From Putridiphycobacter sp045110285 (GTDB lineage Bacteria; Bacteroidota; Bacteroidia; Flavobacteriales_D; Crocinitomicaceae): DNA of 64,000 bases. The stretch spans positions 1 to 64,000 of the forward strand of contig JBGCGA010000029.1 in NCBI GenBank assembly GCA_045110285.1, read 5' to 3'. Of this stretch, positions 17,707 to 26,913 are shown in pieces. Within the stretch, counting starts at the first letter, position 1. Each line of letters starts with the position of its first letter. The position numbers were made by a program, and so were the translations under genes. Under the pieces are notes generated by a model. The model ran no database searches, was not told where the DNA came from, and saw only the letters and a list, made by a program, of their open reading frames with translations.

Positions 17707-18837
17707 ATGAGAATTGGAATAGTATTATACCCTACATACGGAGGAAGCGGAATAGTAGCAACAGAATTAGGAAAAGAATTAGCAAAAAAAGGACATGAAG
17801 TTCATTTCATCACTTATGCTCAACCTGTTAGACTTGATATCTATCAAGCTAACATATTTTATCATGAAGTAGCTATTTTTGACTATCCACTTTTTGATTA
17901 CCAACCCTATGAACTTGCGCTGACAAGTAAATTGGTAGATGTTACAATGCATGAAAAGCTAGACATTCTTCACGTACACTATGCCATCCCGCATGCTTCG
18001 GCAGCTTACTTTGCTCAGCAAATTTTAAAGTCACAGGGAATAGAAATTCCATTCATTACAACTCTTCATGGCACAGATATAACATTAGTAGGAAAAGATG
18101 CTTCTTTTGAACCCGTCATTACATTTAGTATTAATAATTCGGATGCTGTAACTGTGGTTTCTGAAAGTTTAAAAATAGACACTTTAGATCATTTCGATAT
18201 CAATAACCAAATTGATGTAATACCAAATTTTATTCGTCACAGTAATTATGTCAAACTACCTGACTCAAAATGCTTAAGAAGTCAATTTGCTCCAAATAAC
18301 GAACGAATTATTACACATATTTCTAATTTCAGAAAAGTAAAACGTGTTGATGACGTTTTAAAAATATTCAAAGAAGTAAATAAGGAAGTACCTTCAAAAC
18401 TTTTACTTGTAGGAGATGGCCCAGAAAGACAGCATTTAGAGCAATTATGTCGTGAATTGGAAATATGTAACCACACAGTGATGCTTGGTAAAATTCAGAA
18501 CGTGAGTGAGATTTTATGCTGTACAGACCTATTTCTTTTACCGTCAGAAACAGAGAGTTTTGGGCTTTCAGCTCTAGAAGCACTTGCTAGTAGTGTTCCA
18601 GTTGTCTCATCAAATACTGGTGGCTTACCTGAAGTTAACAAACATGCATTTTCAGGTTATTTAAGTCAGGTAGGAAATATAAACGAAATGGCTATGAATA
18701 GTATTTCGATATTGAAAGATGATGAAACTTTAGCACAATTCAAAGCGCAAGCTTACAAACATTCATTAAATTTTGGAATTGAAACCGTTCTGCCTATGTA
18801 TGAAGCATTGTATGAGCAGCTAACGATAAAAGTTTAA
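17707..18837 (+). CDS. bshA: N-acetyl-alpha-D-glucosaminyl L-malate synthase BshA
   Basis: BshA is the first enzyme of bacillithiol synthesis; it transfers GlcNAc from UDP-GlcNAc to L-malate. The 376-aa GT4-family protein starts MRIGIVLYPTYGGSGIVATE, the conserved BshA N terminus. LVGDGPERQHLE and the ETESFGLSALEALASSVPV segment are typical of the GT-B sugar-nucleotide site. I placed the start at the ATG at 17707; the open frame extends to a TTG at 17698. No bshB or bshC is in the window. It is convergent with the SiaB-like gene, 5 bp apart. Confidence 0.95.
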   Translation: MRIGIVLYPTYGGSGIVATELGKELAKKGHEVHFITYAQPVRLDIYQANIFYHEVAIFDYPLFDYQPYELALTSKLVDVTMHEKLDILHVHYAIPHASAAYFAQQILKSQGIEIPFITTLHGTDITLVGKDASFEPVITFSINNSDAVTVVSESLKIDTLDHFDINNQIDVIPNFIRHSNYVKLPDSKCLRSQFAPNNERIITHISNFRKVKRVDDVLKIFKEVNKEVPSKLLLVGDGPERQHLEQLCRELEICNHTVMLGKIQNVSEILCCTDLFLLPSETESFGLSALEALASSVPVVSSNTGGLPEVNKHAFSGYLSQVGNINEMAMNSISILKDDETLAQFKAQAYKHSLNFGIETVLPMYEALYEQLTIKV

Positions 18838-18842
18838 TGCAT

Positions 18843-19418
18843 TTAAACCCGATCAAGATTTAACTCTACTGTTAGACAGCTTAAATCTTCTGAAACTTCA
18901 ACAGTTTTTAATTCAACCGCCTTTTTAGTTTTTAAAGCCATTGTTATAAAACCTAACCCCGCGCCACCTTTACTTGAAATATTTCCATTAGATAATACTT
19001 CCATATAGTGCTGCTTAACAGTAACAGGGTCAGATGAGTTTAAGAAATTAACTAATTTTTGAACCTTTGGTATATTTTCATTTCGAATTAAATTTCCGAA
19101 AGAAATTTTATAAACGTCTTTATGCTGCAAAAGTATTAAAAAAGAAACTTGTGTTCCATCTTCATCACGCTCACCATGAATTCGAATATTCTGTAGGCCT
19201 TCAACCAAAATACTAAACATTCTCTTAACCGTGCTTTTTTTATCGCCCGAATCAAACATAGCACTCTCAATAGAAATAGTAAGAGAATTAACCAAATCTT
19301 GAGAAAATTCACCAAAGTGCGAAACCGTTACTTTACCCTCTGTACTCTCACCATAACCACTAAAAACCTCATGGAATCTAGCATTACACTTGTCAATAAT
19401 ATTTACGCCTCTGGTCAT
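18843..19418 (-). CDS. SiaB-like GHKL protein
   Basis: The 191-aa protein resembles the SiaB family, small histidine-kinase-like ATPases that act as serine kinases in the SiaABCD signalling route of pseudomonads. The N-box is visible as VEGLQNIRIHG (about 71-81) and the G-box as GGAGLGFITMALK (about 155-167). In better studied systems SiaB is partnered by SiaC (DUF1987) and the phosphatase SiaA; neither is nearby. The substrate here is unknown. It is convergent with bshA and 115 bp downstream of the cysteine-cluster gene on the same strand. Confidence 0.8.
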   Translation of the reverse strand: MTRGVNIIDKCNARFHEVFSGYGESTEGKVTVSHFGEFSQDLVNSLTISIESAMFDSGDKKSTVKRMFSILVEGLQNIRIHGERDEDGTQVSFLILLQHKDVYKISFGNLIRNENIPKVQKLVNFLNSSDPVTVKQHYMEVLSNGNISSKGGAGLGFITMALKTKKAVELKTVEVSEDLSCLTVELNLDRV

Positions 19419-19533
19419 CTTACCTTAGTATTAACGGTATAAGTTTTGGAAAGTTACAAGTTTTTACGGCATTTTCATGCCAAGGGTTGGGTATTTATTC
19501 ACAATTAAAAGTAAACAATGACAAAAAAAAGGA

Positions 19534-20016
19534 TTATTTAACAAGTCTTTCTACTATTTTGCAGACTGCTGGACAGATATCAGTGTTCTTTTTTGCTAGT
19601 TCTAACACCTGATACATGTTCTTTCTGTCGGTGTGCGGATATTCTCGACAAGCTAATGGTCTGTGATCATAAACAGAACATGTATTATCATTATTCAAAA
19701 AAGAGCATGGCGCAGTTTTCAAAACGTAGTCATGATCCTTATCCATATATAAGAACGAATTAATAAATTCTACTGGCTTCATTCTTAAATGCTTTGACAA
19801 CCTTTTTATATCTGCATCTCTAAAAATTGGACTCGTTGTTTTGCAGCAATTTGCACAATCTAAACAATCAATTTTTGCAAATACGGCTTTGTGTGCGCCA
19901 TGAAATTCATTGTCAAGCTTTTTCCTTTTTATTTTGCCAATTGATTTGAAAATCTGTGTCTTCCTGCTTTTATCAACACTAAAATTGTACAATATATTCT
20001 TTAATTCACTCTTCAT
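19534..20016 (-). CDS. YkgJ-family cysteine cluster protein
   Basis: The 160-aa cytosolic protein has the Cys pattern of the YkgJ (zinc/iron-chelating) family. DCLDCANCCKTTSPIF lies at about 52-67 and CSFLNNDNTCSVYDHRPLACREYP at about 103-126 (seen as C-X8-9-C...RPxxCRxYP). Members are thought to bind a metal or an Fe-S cluster, but the biochemical role is not known. It is divergent from the flavoprotein gene that starts 75 bp away. Confidence 0.9.
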   Translation of the reverse strand: MKSELKNILYNFSVDKSRKTQIFKSIGKIKRKKLDNEFHGAHKAVFAKIDCLDCANCCKTTSPIFRDADIKRLSKHLRMKPVEFINSFLYMDKDHDYVLKTAPCSFLNNDNTCSVYDHRPLACREYPHTDRKNMYQVLELAKKNTDICPAVCKIVERLVK

Positions 20017-20091
20017 TCAATCAGATAAGTCATATATTTAGCAGCAAAATAATGGATTATTATTACTAAATCCTATTTTATTTGAATTCAC

Positions 20092-21588
20092 ATGAGTAAA
20101 TACACATTTGACTTAATTGTTATTGGCGGAGGACCAGCCGGTTATGCCGCAGCTATGCGATCAATTGATTTTGGTAAAAAAGTTTGTTTAATAGAAAAAT
20201 CTAAAATAGGTGGTGCTGGAGTTTATCATGGTGCATTGAGTTCAAAAACATTATGGGAATTATCTCAGAGGGTTCGAAATGTCAATGAAACCATCTTATC
20301 TACTGGTTTAAATAAATTTGAGTTAAGCTGGTATGATGTTAAGAAAAACCTTGAAGAAGCAGTGTTTGAAAGAAAGTTTCAATATTCATGTCACATCAAA
20401 TTACTAAAGAAGCGCAGAGAAGATTTGTTTTCATATGAACGCGGCAAAGCAAAACTTTTGTCCGATCATGATGTGGAAATATTAAAAAGCGACGGTGAGA
20501 AAAAAGTTTATAGCGCTGAAAATATCATAATAGCTACAGGGTCAACTCCAAGAAAATTGCCAAATATTCCATGCGACGAAGACATTATTTTAACCTCAGA
20601 TGGGATTGACAATATAGAAGATTACCCAAAAAGCTTAGTGATTGTTGGTGCAGGTGTAATTGGTTGTGAATACGCCACCATATTTTCAAATTTTGGCAAA
20701 ACAAAAGTATACCTTATTGATCGAGCTGATAGAATTTTACCCTTCGAAGACAAGGACATTTCTGATATGGTATCTTCAAACCTGGAGAAAAATGGTGTCA
20801 CAATTCACCATAAAGCTCAGCTTGAGCGAATGGAAATAATTAACGGCCAAGTTGAGTATGAGCTGTCGTACCCTGATGGGAGTAAAGAAACCATTACGGT
20901 TGAAAAAGCATTATTATCTGTAGGACGGGTTTCTAATATCTCGAACATAGGTTTAGAAGAAGTTGGAATAAAAAGGGGGCCAAATGGTCGAAATATTGGA
21001 GATGACGACACTCAAACTAACATTCCTAATATCTATGCCGTTGGAGATGCCTCAGGAAGAATAGCGTTAGTTAATATGGGAGAAATAGAAGCCAGACATG
21101 CGGTTGAAAAAATGTTTGGGTTCAATAAAAAACGACTATCCTACGACAATGTTTGTACAATCATGTTTTTGCAACCAGAAGTGGCAGCAGTGGGACTAAA
21201 TGAGCAAGAATGCATTAAACAAAATATTCCTATAAAAGTGGTAAAACTTGACTATTCGGTAATGGCAAGAGCCATTGCAATGCGTAAAACTCAAGGTTTT
21301 TTCAAAATTATTGTTACTAATGACGAGGACATGAAAATACTGGGGATGAGAGCTGTAGGAGAACATGCTTCTTCCGCCATACAAGGAGTGGCGCTTCAAA
21401 TCAAAACTGGACAAGGCATTGAGTCAATTGCTGAATTAGTTCACCCCCACCCTTCAATAGTTGAGGGTGTTCAAGAATGTGTAAGAATGCTGCTCAATAA
21501 ATCTATTTTTAAAGCTTCTGTTTTTCAAGACAAATTGGCTTGTTATAGTTTGGTTGACGGCAAGAAAACTGAACTTCAAAGATTATAG
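20092..21588 (+). CDS. FAD/NAD(P)-dependent oxidoreductase of the dihydrolipoamide dehydrogenase fold, lacking the redox disulfide
   Basis: The 498-aa protein has the two-dinucleotide-fold architecture of class I flavin disulfide reductases. It shows an FAD motif (VIGGGPAGYAAA, about 10-21), an NAD(P) motif (IVGAGVIGCEYAT, about 181-193), an FAD-binding YAVGDASG and a C-terminal HPHPSIVEGVQE. Where dihydrolipoamide dehydrogenases have GGTCLNVGCIPSK, this protein has GGAGVYHGALSSK (about 40-52), so both redox cysteines are replaced. It is closer in idea to soluble transhydrogenases, which also lack one Cys. NAD(P)H:quinone or diaphorase-like activity is possible. Confidence 0.88.
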   Translation: MSKYTFDLIVIGGGPAGYAAAMRSIDFGKKVCLIEKSKIGGAGVYHGALSSKTLWELSQRVRNVNETILSTGLNKFELSWYDVKKNLEEAVFERKFQYSCHIKLLKKRREDLFSYERGKAKLLSDHDVEILKSDGEKKVYSAENIIIATGSTPRKLPNIPCDEDIILTSDGIDNIEDYPKSLVIVGAGVIGCEYATIFSNFGKTKVYLIDRADRILPFEDKDISDMVSSNLEKNGVTIHHKAQLERMEIINGQVEYELSYPDGSKETITVEKALLSVGRVSNISNIGLEEVGIKRGPNGRNIGDDDTQTNIPNIYAVGDASGRIALVNMGEIEARHAVEKMFGFNKKRLSYDNVCTIMFLQPEVAAVGLNEQECIKQNIPIKVVKLDYSVMARAIAMRKTQGFFKIIVTNDEDMKILGMRAVGEHASSAIQGVALQIKTGQGIESIAELVHPHPSIVEGVQECVRMLLNKSIFKASVFQDKLACYSLVDGKKTELQRL

Positions 21589-21636
21589 AATTGTAAAAAT
21601 TCTGTCTTTATTTCAAATAGGTTTTAGGGATATGCT

Positions 21637-21644
21637 TAACTTTG
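21637..21644 (+). promoter_or_regulatory. -7 element upstream of the aminotransferase operon
   Basis: TAACTTTG matches TAnnTTTG and ends 17 bp before the ATG at 21662. No TTG at the -33 distance. It probably drives the aminotransferase, RfaE1-like and MenG genes together. Confidence 0.45.
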
Positions 21645-21661
21645 TAGCCTAATACCTTGCT

Positions 21662-22852
21662 ATGAATATACTATCTGATAGAGTAAACCAATTAGAGGAG
21701 TCGGCTACAATAGCCATGGCTCAAAAATCGCGCATTTTAAAGGAGCAGGGAATAGATATAATTTCGCTGAGCCTTGGTGAACCTGATTTTAACGTACCAG
21801 ATTTTATAAAAGAAGCAGGAAAAAAAGCAATCGACGATAATTTTTCTAAGTACACCCCTGTTCCGGGTTATCAAGACTTAAGAGAAGCCGTTGCTGAAAA
21901 ATTCAAACGTGATAACGGACTGATTTACAAACCCAATCAAATTGTAGTTTCTACAGGTGCTAAGCAAAGTCTGATCAATGTTATTCTTTCATTAGTTAAT
22001 CCTGGTGATGAAGTCATTATTCCTGCGCCATACTGGGTCACATATTATGCTCAAGTAAAAATGGCCAACGGAATTCCGGTTATTGTTCAAGCCGACATTG
22101 AAAACGATTTTAAAGTGACTGCAGAGCAAATAAAAAAAGCCGTTACCTCCAAAACAAAATTGATGATTTTCAGCAACCCCTGTAATCCAACAGGCGCTTC
22201 ATATTCAAAAGAAGAACTGAAAGCCATTGCAGAGGTTGTAGCCGAAACCCCCGATTTTTATATTATTTCTGATGAAATTTATGAGCATATCAATTTTGTG
22301 AGAAAACATGAGAGCATGGCTCAATTTCCAGAAGTATATGACAGAACTATTACCGTAAATGGTTTATCTAAAGCGTTTGCCATGACCGGTTATAGATTAG
22401 GATATATTGGAGCGCCAGAACAAATTGCTGCAGCTGCCACTAAATTACAAGGTCAATACACCTCGGCAACCTGTTCAATTGCTCAAAGGGCTGCAATTAG
22501 TGCCTTGCAGGCAAACCCCAGCGAATTAAAATATATGATTGATGCTTTTAATGCAAGGCGGATGGTTGTTTATGATTTGCTTAAGGCAATTCCAAATATT
22601 AAGGTGAATTTACCTGAGGGCGCTTTTTACTTTTTCATTGATATTTCATATTTCTTTGGAAAAACTTTAAATGGAACTACAATAATGAATGCTACAGATT
22701 TATCGCTTTACCTGTTAGATGAAGCGCACGTTGCATTAGTAACAGGAGAAGCATTTGGTAACAAAAACTGTGTAAGACTCTCTTATGCAACTGACGAAGC
22801 AACACTTCGTGAAGCAGTTGATAGAATTAAGGTGTCACTTCAAGAAAAATAA
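21662..22852 (+). CDS. class I PLP-dependent aminotransferase, aspartate aminotransferase type
   Basis: The 396-aa protein matches the bacterial Ib aspartate aminotransferases. Landmarks are SLGEPDFNVPDF near the N terminus, FSNPCNPTGASYSKEE, the Asp and Tyr of ISDEIYEHI, the PLP Lys in NGLSKAFAMTGYRLGY (about K237) and the substrate-binding Arg in CVRLSYA. It would interconvert aspartate and oxaloacetate with 2-oxoglutarate/glutamate; related enzymes also act on prephenate, so specificity is not certain. Its stop codon directly abuts the start of the sugar kinase gene. Confidence 0.93.
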   Translation: MNILSDRVNQLEESATIAMAQKSRILKEQGIDIISLSLGEPDFNVPDFIKEAGKKAIDDNFSKYTPVPGYQDLREAVAEKFKRDNGLIYKPNQIVVSTGAKQSLINVILSLVNPGDEVIIPAPYWVTYYAQVKMANGIPVIVQADIENDFKVTAEQIKKAVTSKTKLMIFSNPCNPTGASYSKEELKAIAEVVAETPDFYIISDEIYEHINFVRKHESMAQFPEVYDRTITVNGLSKAFAMTGYRLGYIGAPEQIAAAATKLQGQYTSATCSIAQRAAISALQANPSELKYMIDAFNARRMVVYDLLKAIPNIKVNLPEGAFYFFIDISYFFGKTLNGTTIMNATDLSLYLLDEAHVALVTGEAFGNKNCVRLSYATDEATLREAVDRIKVSLQEK

Positions 22853-23845
22853 ATGGAAGAAATTAAACGTGCTTTTAAACAGTTTTCAGATAAAAAAGTA
22901 ATTGTAATCGGTGATGTTATGGTTGATACCTACATCCATGGAAAAGTAAATCGTATCTCACCAGAGGCACCTGTACCCGTAGTTAATTTTGATTCAAGAT
23001 CAAATCATTTAGGAGGAGCAGCTAATGTTGCCCTAAATATTAAAGCGTTAGGAGCCAGTGCCTATATTTGTTCATTTATAGGACAAGATGAAAACGGTGA
23101 ACTTTTTAAAAAGCTCATGACTGAAAATCATCTTTCAACAAATGGTGTTTTAGAATCTGATGAAAGAATGACGTCTGTTAAAACCAGAATTATTGGTAAT
23201 AATCAGCAGCTATTGCGAGTAGATGAGGAAATTACGAAAGAACTCACTTCAATTATGCGCTATAACTTAATTGAAAAAATAAAAGAAATAGCAGAAACTG
23301 AAAAAATAGACGCTATTATTTTTGAAGATTATAACAAGGGTGTTTTAACTGAAGATTTGATTCAACAAATAATTGAATTTGCCAATTCCAACAATATTTT
23401 AACCTGTGTTGATCCTAAAATCAAAAACTTTTTAGCTTATCAAAATGTAACACTATTTAAGCCAAACTTAAAGGAATTAAAGAATGGCTTACAGATTGAT
23501 TTTGCTTATCCCTCAGAGAAAACTGAATTTTTGAATGCAGTTGCCAACCTAAAAAAACAACTCAAGAATAAGTATACACTCATTACTTTGTCAGAACATG
23601 GTGTTTACCTAAATGCAGATGATAAAGATATTTTTATTCCAGCTCATTATAGAAATATTGCAGACGTATCAGGCGCAGGAGACACTGTAATTAGCGTAGC
23701 GACACTCTGCTTAATAAGTGGACTTGAACCTAAAAACACGGCTGAAATAGCTAACCTAGCCGGTGGCTTGGTTTGCGAAAAAGTTGGTGTAATTTCAGTA
23801 GATAAAGAACAATTATTGACAGAAGCAATAAAATCCATACAATAA
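22853..23845 (+). CDS. PfkB-family kinase, RfaE1/HldE kinase-domain-like
   Basis: The 330-aa protein has the ribokinase/PfkB fold. VIGDVMVDTYIHGKVNRISPE (about 17-37, read here in part) is the signature of the heptose-phosphate kinase domain of RfaE/HldE. GGAANVALNIKALGA and the catalytic VSGAGDTVISV (anion hole and Asp, about 273-283) follow. There is no fused nucleotidyltransferase domain, so it is the single-domain RfaE1 form. It would phosphorylate heptose-7-phosphate in ADP-heptose synthesis; no other heptose genes are in the window. It abuts the aminotransferase gene and is 12 bp before menG. Confidence 0.88.
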   Translation: MEEIKRAFKQFSDKKVIVIGDVMVDTYIHGKVNRISPEAPVPVVNFDSRSNHLGGAANVALNIKALGASAYICSFIGQDENGELFKKLMTENHLSTNGVLESDERMTSVKTRIIGNNQQLLRVDEEITKELTSIMRYNLIEKIKEIAETEKIDAIIFEDYNKGVLTEDLIQQIIEFANSNNILTCVDPKIKNFLAYQNVTLFKPNLKELKNGLQIDFAYPSEKTEFLNAVANLKKQLKNKYTLITLSEHGVYLNADDKDIFIPAHYRNIADVSGAGDTVISVATLCLISGLEPKNTAEIANLAGGLVCEKVGVISVDKEQLLTEAIKSIQ

Positions 23846-23857
23846 AGAAACATACCA

Positions 23858-24586
23858 ATGTCGGAACAAATTAAACCTTACAACAAAGAGAATACATCAA
23901 AAAAAGAAGAAGTAGCGGAAATGTTCAATAACATTTCAAAAAAATACGACTTTTTAAATCACTTTTTATCACTAGGAATCGACAAAATCTGGAGGAAAAA
24001 AGCCATCAAAATTCTTGGTGAAAAAAATCCAAAAGTTATTTTAGACATGGCAACAGGAACTGGTGATTTTGCTATAGAAGCCCTTAAACTCAATCCTAAA
24101 AAAATTATTGGAGTCGATATTTCGGAGGGCATGCTTGAAGTTGGACGTACAAAAATGAAAAAGCGTCAATTTGATGACATTATTGACATGCAATTGGGCG
24201 ATTCTGAAAATCTTAAATTCGAAGATGGGACTTTTGACGCATACACAGTTGCTTTTGGAGTTCGGAATTTTCAGAATTTAAAGACTGGAATGACTGAATT
24301 AAACAGAGTTTTAAAACCTGGAGGAAGAGGTGTGATTTTAGAATTTTCGAAACCAAAAAAGTTTCCGGTAAAGCAATACTATAAGTTTCATAGTAAGTAT
24401 ATCATTCCAACCATTGGAAAGGCCATTTCAAAAGATAAAAGCGCTTACGAATATTTACCAGAATCGATTGCGGCTTTTCCAGAAGGTCAGGACTTCATTA
24501 ATGTGCTCACGGAAACTGGCTATAAAAATTGCCAAATGAAGCAAGTAGCAGGTGGAATTGCAACGATATACTGGGGCGAAAAATAG
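23858..24586 (+). CDS. menG: demethylmenaquinone methyltransferase
   Basis: The 242-aa SAM-dependent methyltransferase (UbiE/MenG family) carries out the last step of menaquinone synthesis. Motif I is LDMATGTGDFAIEAL (about 61-75), and VDISEGMLEVGRTKM, VAFGVRNFQNL and LNRVLKPGGRGVILEF are family hallmarks. Bacteroidota use menaquinone, so MenG rather than UbiE is the sensible name. It is third in the aminotransferase operon. From memory a porT gene often follows ubiE in this phylum; here an unrelated-looking gene of unknown function does instead. Confidence 0.95.
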   Translation: MSEQIKPYNKENTSKKEEVAEMFNNISKKYDFLNHFLSLGIDKIWRKKAIKILGEKNPKVILDMATGTGDFAIEALKLNPKKIIGVDISEGMLEVGRTKMKKRQFDDIIDMQLGDSENLKFEDGTFDAYTVAFGVRNFQNLKTGMTELNRVLKPGGRGVILEFSKPKKFPVKQYYKFHSKYIIPTIGKAISKDKSAYEYLPESIAAFPEGQDFINVLTETGYKNCQMKQVAGGIATIYWGEK

Positions 24587-24652
24587 GTTTTGGTACACGT
24601 TTCCCTGTTAACAACTTAGTTAAGTGCAACACATTGCCACATCTTAATCTTT

Positions 24653-24660
24653 TACATTTG
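24653..24660 (+). promoter_or_regulatory. -7 element upstream of the 24.7-kb unknown gene
   Basis: TACATTTG matches TAnnTTTG 19 bp before the ATG. A TTG at 24634-24636 lies 16 bp upstream, a little closer than the usual 19-20. Confidence 0.45.
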
Positions 24661-24679
24661 TGGTAAAGTAAACCATTCT

Positions 24680-25219
24680 ATGTTTGGATTAGCGATTAGG
24701 AAAAGAATTGACGAAGACCAACTGTCTAACATTTTTGTAAATGCCTTATTAGAGGCAGTTGAAAACGGATTTAAAGATGTTGCCAATGCCATTAACGAAG
24801 ACCCAGCATTTGCAACAAGTCCGAATATTGCACCAACTGCTTTTAATCAGTTTATACTAATTATTATTACAGCCAACCTAAACTATTTACAGCAAAATTC
24901 TGAAATTGAAGACATTACTAGTCTTGAACGAAAAATAATTGCAAAGTACGCCGATATTTTTGGACAAACTGAGGACGGATTTCAAAAATTAATAGATGAT
25001 ATGGCATCATTAATTTCTCAAGTTAACTATCCTTCAAAAAATTATGCATACGGCATTTCAAAAGCTGTATTTTACAAATATAATTTAAACGATTTTCAAG
25101 AATCCTACTTTCAGGTAATGAACACCCCCAACCCGCTATTTTTGAAAAGAATGGATGAAATTACAAGTCACTTTTTATGGGACTGGGATACCTTTTTTAA
25201 GAAGCACAAACTACAATGA
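24680..25219 (+). CDS. protein of unknown function
   Basis: This 179-aa protein has no signal peptide or membrane helix and looks alpha-helical and soluble. It has an acidic N-terminal half (LLEAVENGFKDVANAINEDPAF) and an aromatic C-terminal half ending ITSHFLWDWDTFFKKHKLQ. I do not recognise a family. It lies between menG and pyrG on the same strand, with its own probable -7 element, so it need not be part of either operon. Codon use looks like that of the neighbours. Confidence 0.82.
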   Translation: MFGLAIRKRIDEDQLSNIFVNALLEAVENGFKDVANAINEDPAFATSPNIAPTAFNQFILIIITANLNYLQQNSEIEDITSLERKIIAKYADIFGQTEDGFQKLIDDMASLISQVNYPSKNYAYGISKAVFYKYNLNDFQESYFQVMNTPNPLFLKRMDEITSHFLWDWDTFFKKHKLQ

Positions 25220-25275
25220 CTTTCACTTGTTGAAAATAAATTCTTCATTCTCTTTTAGAGTCTAAATATTGTGTT

Positions 25276-25283
25276 TAACTTTG
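25276..25283 (+). promoter_or_regulatory. -7 element of the pyrG promoter
   Basis: TAACTTTG matches TAnnTTTG and lies 25 bp before the pyrG ATG. The -33 position has TTT in place of TTG with a 19-bp spacer. Confidence 0.5.
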
Positions 25284-25308
25284 ACTCCCGTAGTTACAAA
25301 ACACATTC

Positions 25309-26910
25309 ATGTCACATTCAACAAAGTATATCTTTGTAACCGGCGGAGTTACATCATCATTAGGTAAGGGCATTATTTCTGCATCTTTAGCTAAGTTATT
25401 GCAATCCCGAGGATACTCAGTTACCATTCAAAAATTAGATCCATATATCAATATTGATCCAGGGACATTGAATCCTTATGAACACGGCGAATGCTTTGTA
25501 ACAGAAGATGGTGCAGAAACCGATTTAGATTTAGGACACTATGAACGATTTTTAAACTCTACTACTTCGCAGGCTAACAATGTAACAACAGGCCGAATTT
25601 ACCAGTCGGTAATTGAAAAAGAAAGACGTGGAGAGTTTTTAGGCAAAACAGTTCAAGTTGTTCCTCACATTACAGATGAAATCAAAGAGCGCGTTCAAAT
25701 TTTAGGCAAGGAAGGTACATATGACATTGTTATTACCGAAATTGGAGGAACAGTTGGCGACATAGAGTCATTACCTTATATTGAAGCCGTTAGACAATTA
25801 ATTTGGGAACTTCCTAAAGATTGTTTAGTGATCCATTTAACGCTAGTGCCTTTTTTAGCAGCTGCGGGAGAACTGAAAACCAAACCGACTCAGCACTCAG
25901 TAAAAGAATTAAGGGAAGAAGGTATTCAGCCTGACATTTTAGTTTGTAGAACTGAGCATGAATTAGACGATTCGATCAGAACTAAGATTGCAAAATTTTG
26001 TAACGTTAGTAACGACTCAGTTATCCAGTCAATTGATGCCAAGTCTATTTACGAAGTTCCTTTGTTAATGCTTGAAGAAAAGCTGGACTTAGTGGTAATG
26101 GACAAACTAAATTTACCTGTATTAGGTGAACCTAATTTAAATGAATGGCGTGCATTTTTAGACAATGTAAAAGCTCCTCAGCATACTATTAATATTGCTT
26201 TAGTTGGAAAATATATCGAACTTAAAGATGCTTACAAATCAATTGTTGAAGCTTTTGGGCATGCTGGAGCGGCTAACAATTGTAAAGTGAATATTAATTG
26301 GATTCATTCAGAGGAATTGACAGAAGCGAATGTTGCTAAAAAGCTAAAGGACTGTCAAGCTTTACTGGTTGCACCTGGTTTTGGTACACGAGGAATTGAA
26401 GGGAAAATTACAGGAATTAAATATGTGCGAGAAAATAATATCCCATTTTTAGGCATTTGCTTAGGTATGCAATGTGCCGTTATTGAATTTGCCAGAAATG
26501 TTTTAGGGTGGTCAGATGCTCACTCAGCTGAAATGGATGAAAATTCAACTCATAAAGTAATTGACTTAATGGCTGAACAAAAGGACATAGTTGATATGGG
26601 AGGCACCATGCGCTTAGGTGCTTATGACTGCGCAGTAACTGCTGATTCTAAACTATTCAATTCTTATCAGTCAGATTCTATTAGCGAACGCCACAGACAT
26701 AGGTATGAATTTAATAGCCAATACTTAGCTGACTTTGAAGAGGCAGGCATGATTTCAACCGGAAAAAATCCACAAACAAATTTGGTTGAAGTGGTTGAAA
26801 TCCCTAGTCATCCTTGGTTTGTTGGCGTACAATATCACCCTGAGTATAAAAGTACTGTTTTGGATCCTCATCCTTTATTTAAGGAGTTTGTTAAGGTAGC
26901 CTTGGGATAA
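25309..26910 (+). CDS. pyrG: CTP synthase
   Basis: PyrG aminates UTP to CTP with glutamine as nitrogen donor. The 533-aa protein has the family length. The synthetase domain opens with VTGGVTSSLGKGIISASLAK (P-loop). The glutamine amidotransferase domain (about 290-533) carries the nucleophile Cys in FLGICLGMQC and the His/Glu of VQYHPEYKS. It is probably monocistronic and is followed by two small hairpins at 26922-26950. Confidence 0.98.
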   Translation: MSHSTKYIFVTGGVTSSLGKGIISASLAKLLQSRGYSVTIQKLDPYINIDPGTLNPYEHGECFVTEDGAETDLDLGHYERFLNSTTSQANNVTTGRIYQSVIEKERRGEFLGKTVQVVPHITDEIKERVQILGKEGTYDIVITEIGGTVGDIESLPYIEAVRQLIWELPKDCLVIHLTLVPFLAAAGELKTKPTQHSVKELREEGIQPDILVCRTEHELDDSIRTKIAKFCNVSNDSVIQSIDAKSIYEVPLLMLEEKLDLVVMDKLNLPVLGEPNLNEWRAFLDNVKAPQHTINIALVGKYIELKDAYKSIVEAFGHAGAANNCKVNINWIHSEELTEANVAKKLKDCQALLVAPGFGTRGIEGKITGIKYVRENNIPFLGICLGMQCAVIEFARNVLGWSDAHSAEMDENSTHKVIDLMAEQKDIVDMGGTMRLGAYDCAVTADSKLFNSYQSDSISERHRHRYEFNSQYLADFEEAGMISTGKNPQTNLVEVVEIPSHPWFVGVQYHPEYKSTVLDPHPLFKEFVKVALG

Positions 26911-26913
26911 AAT

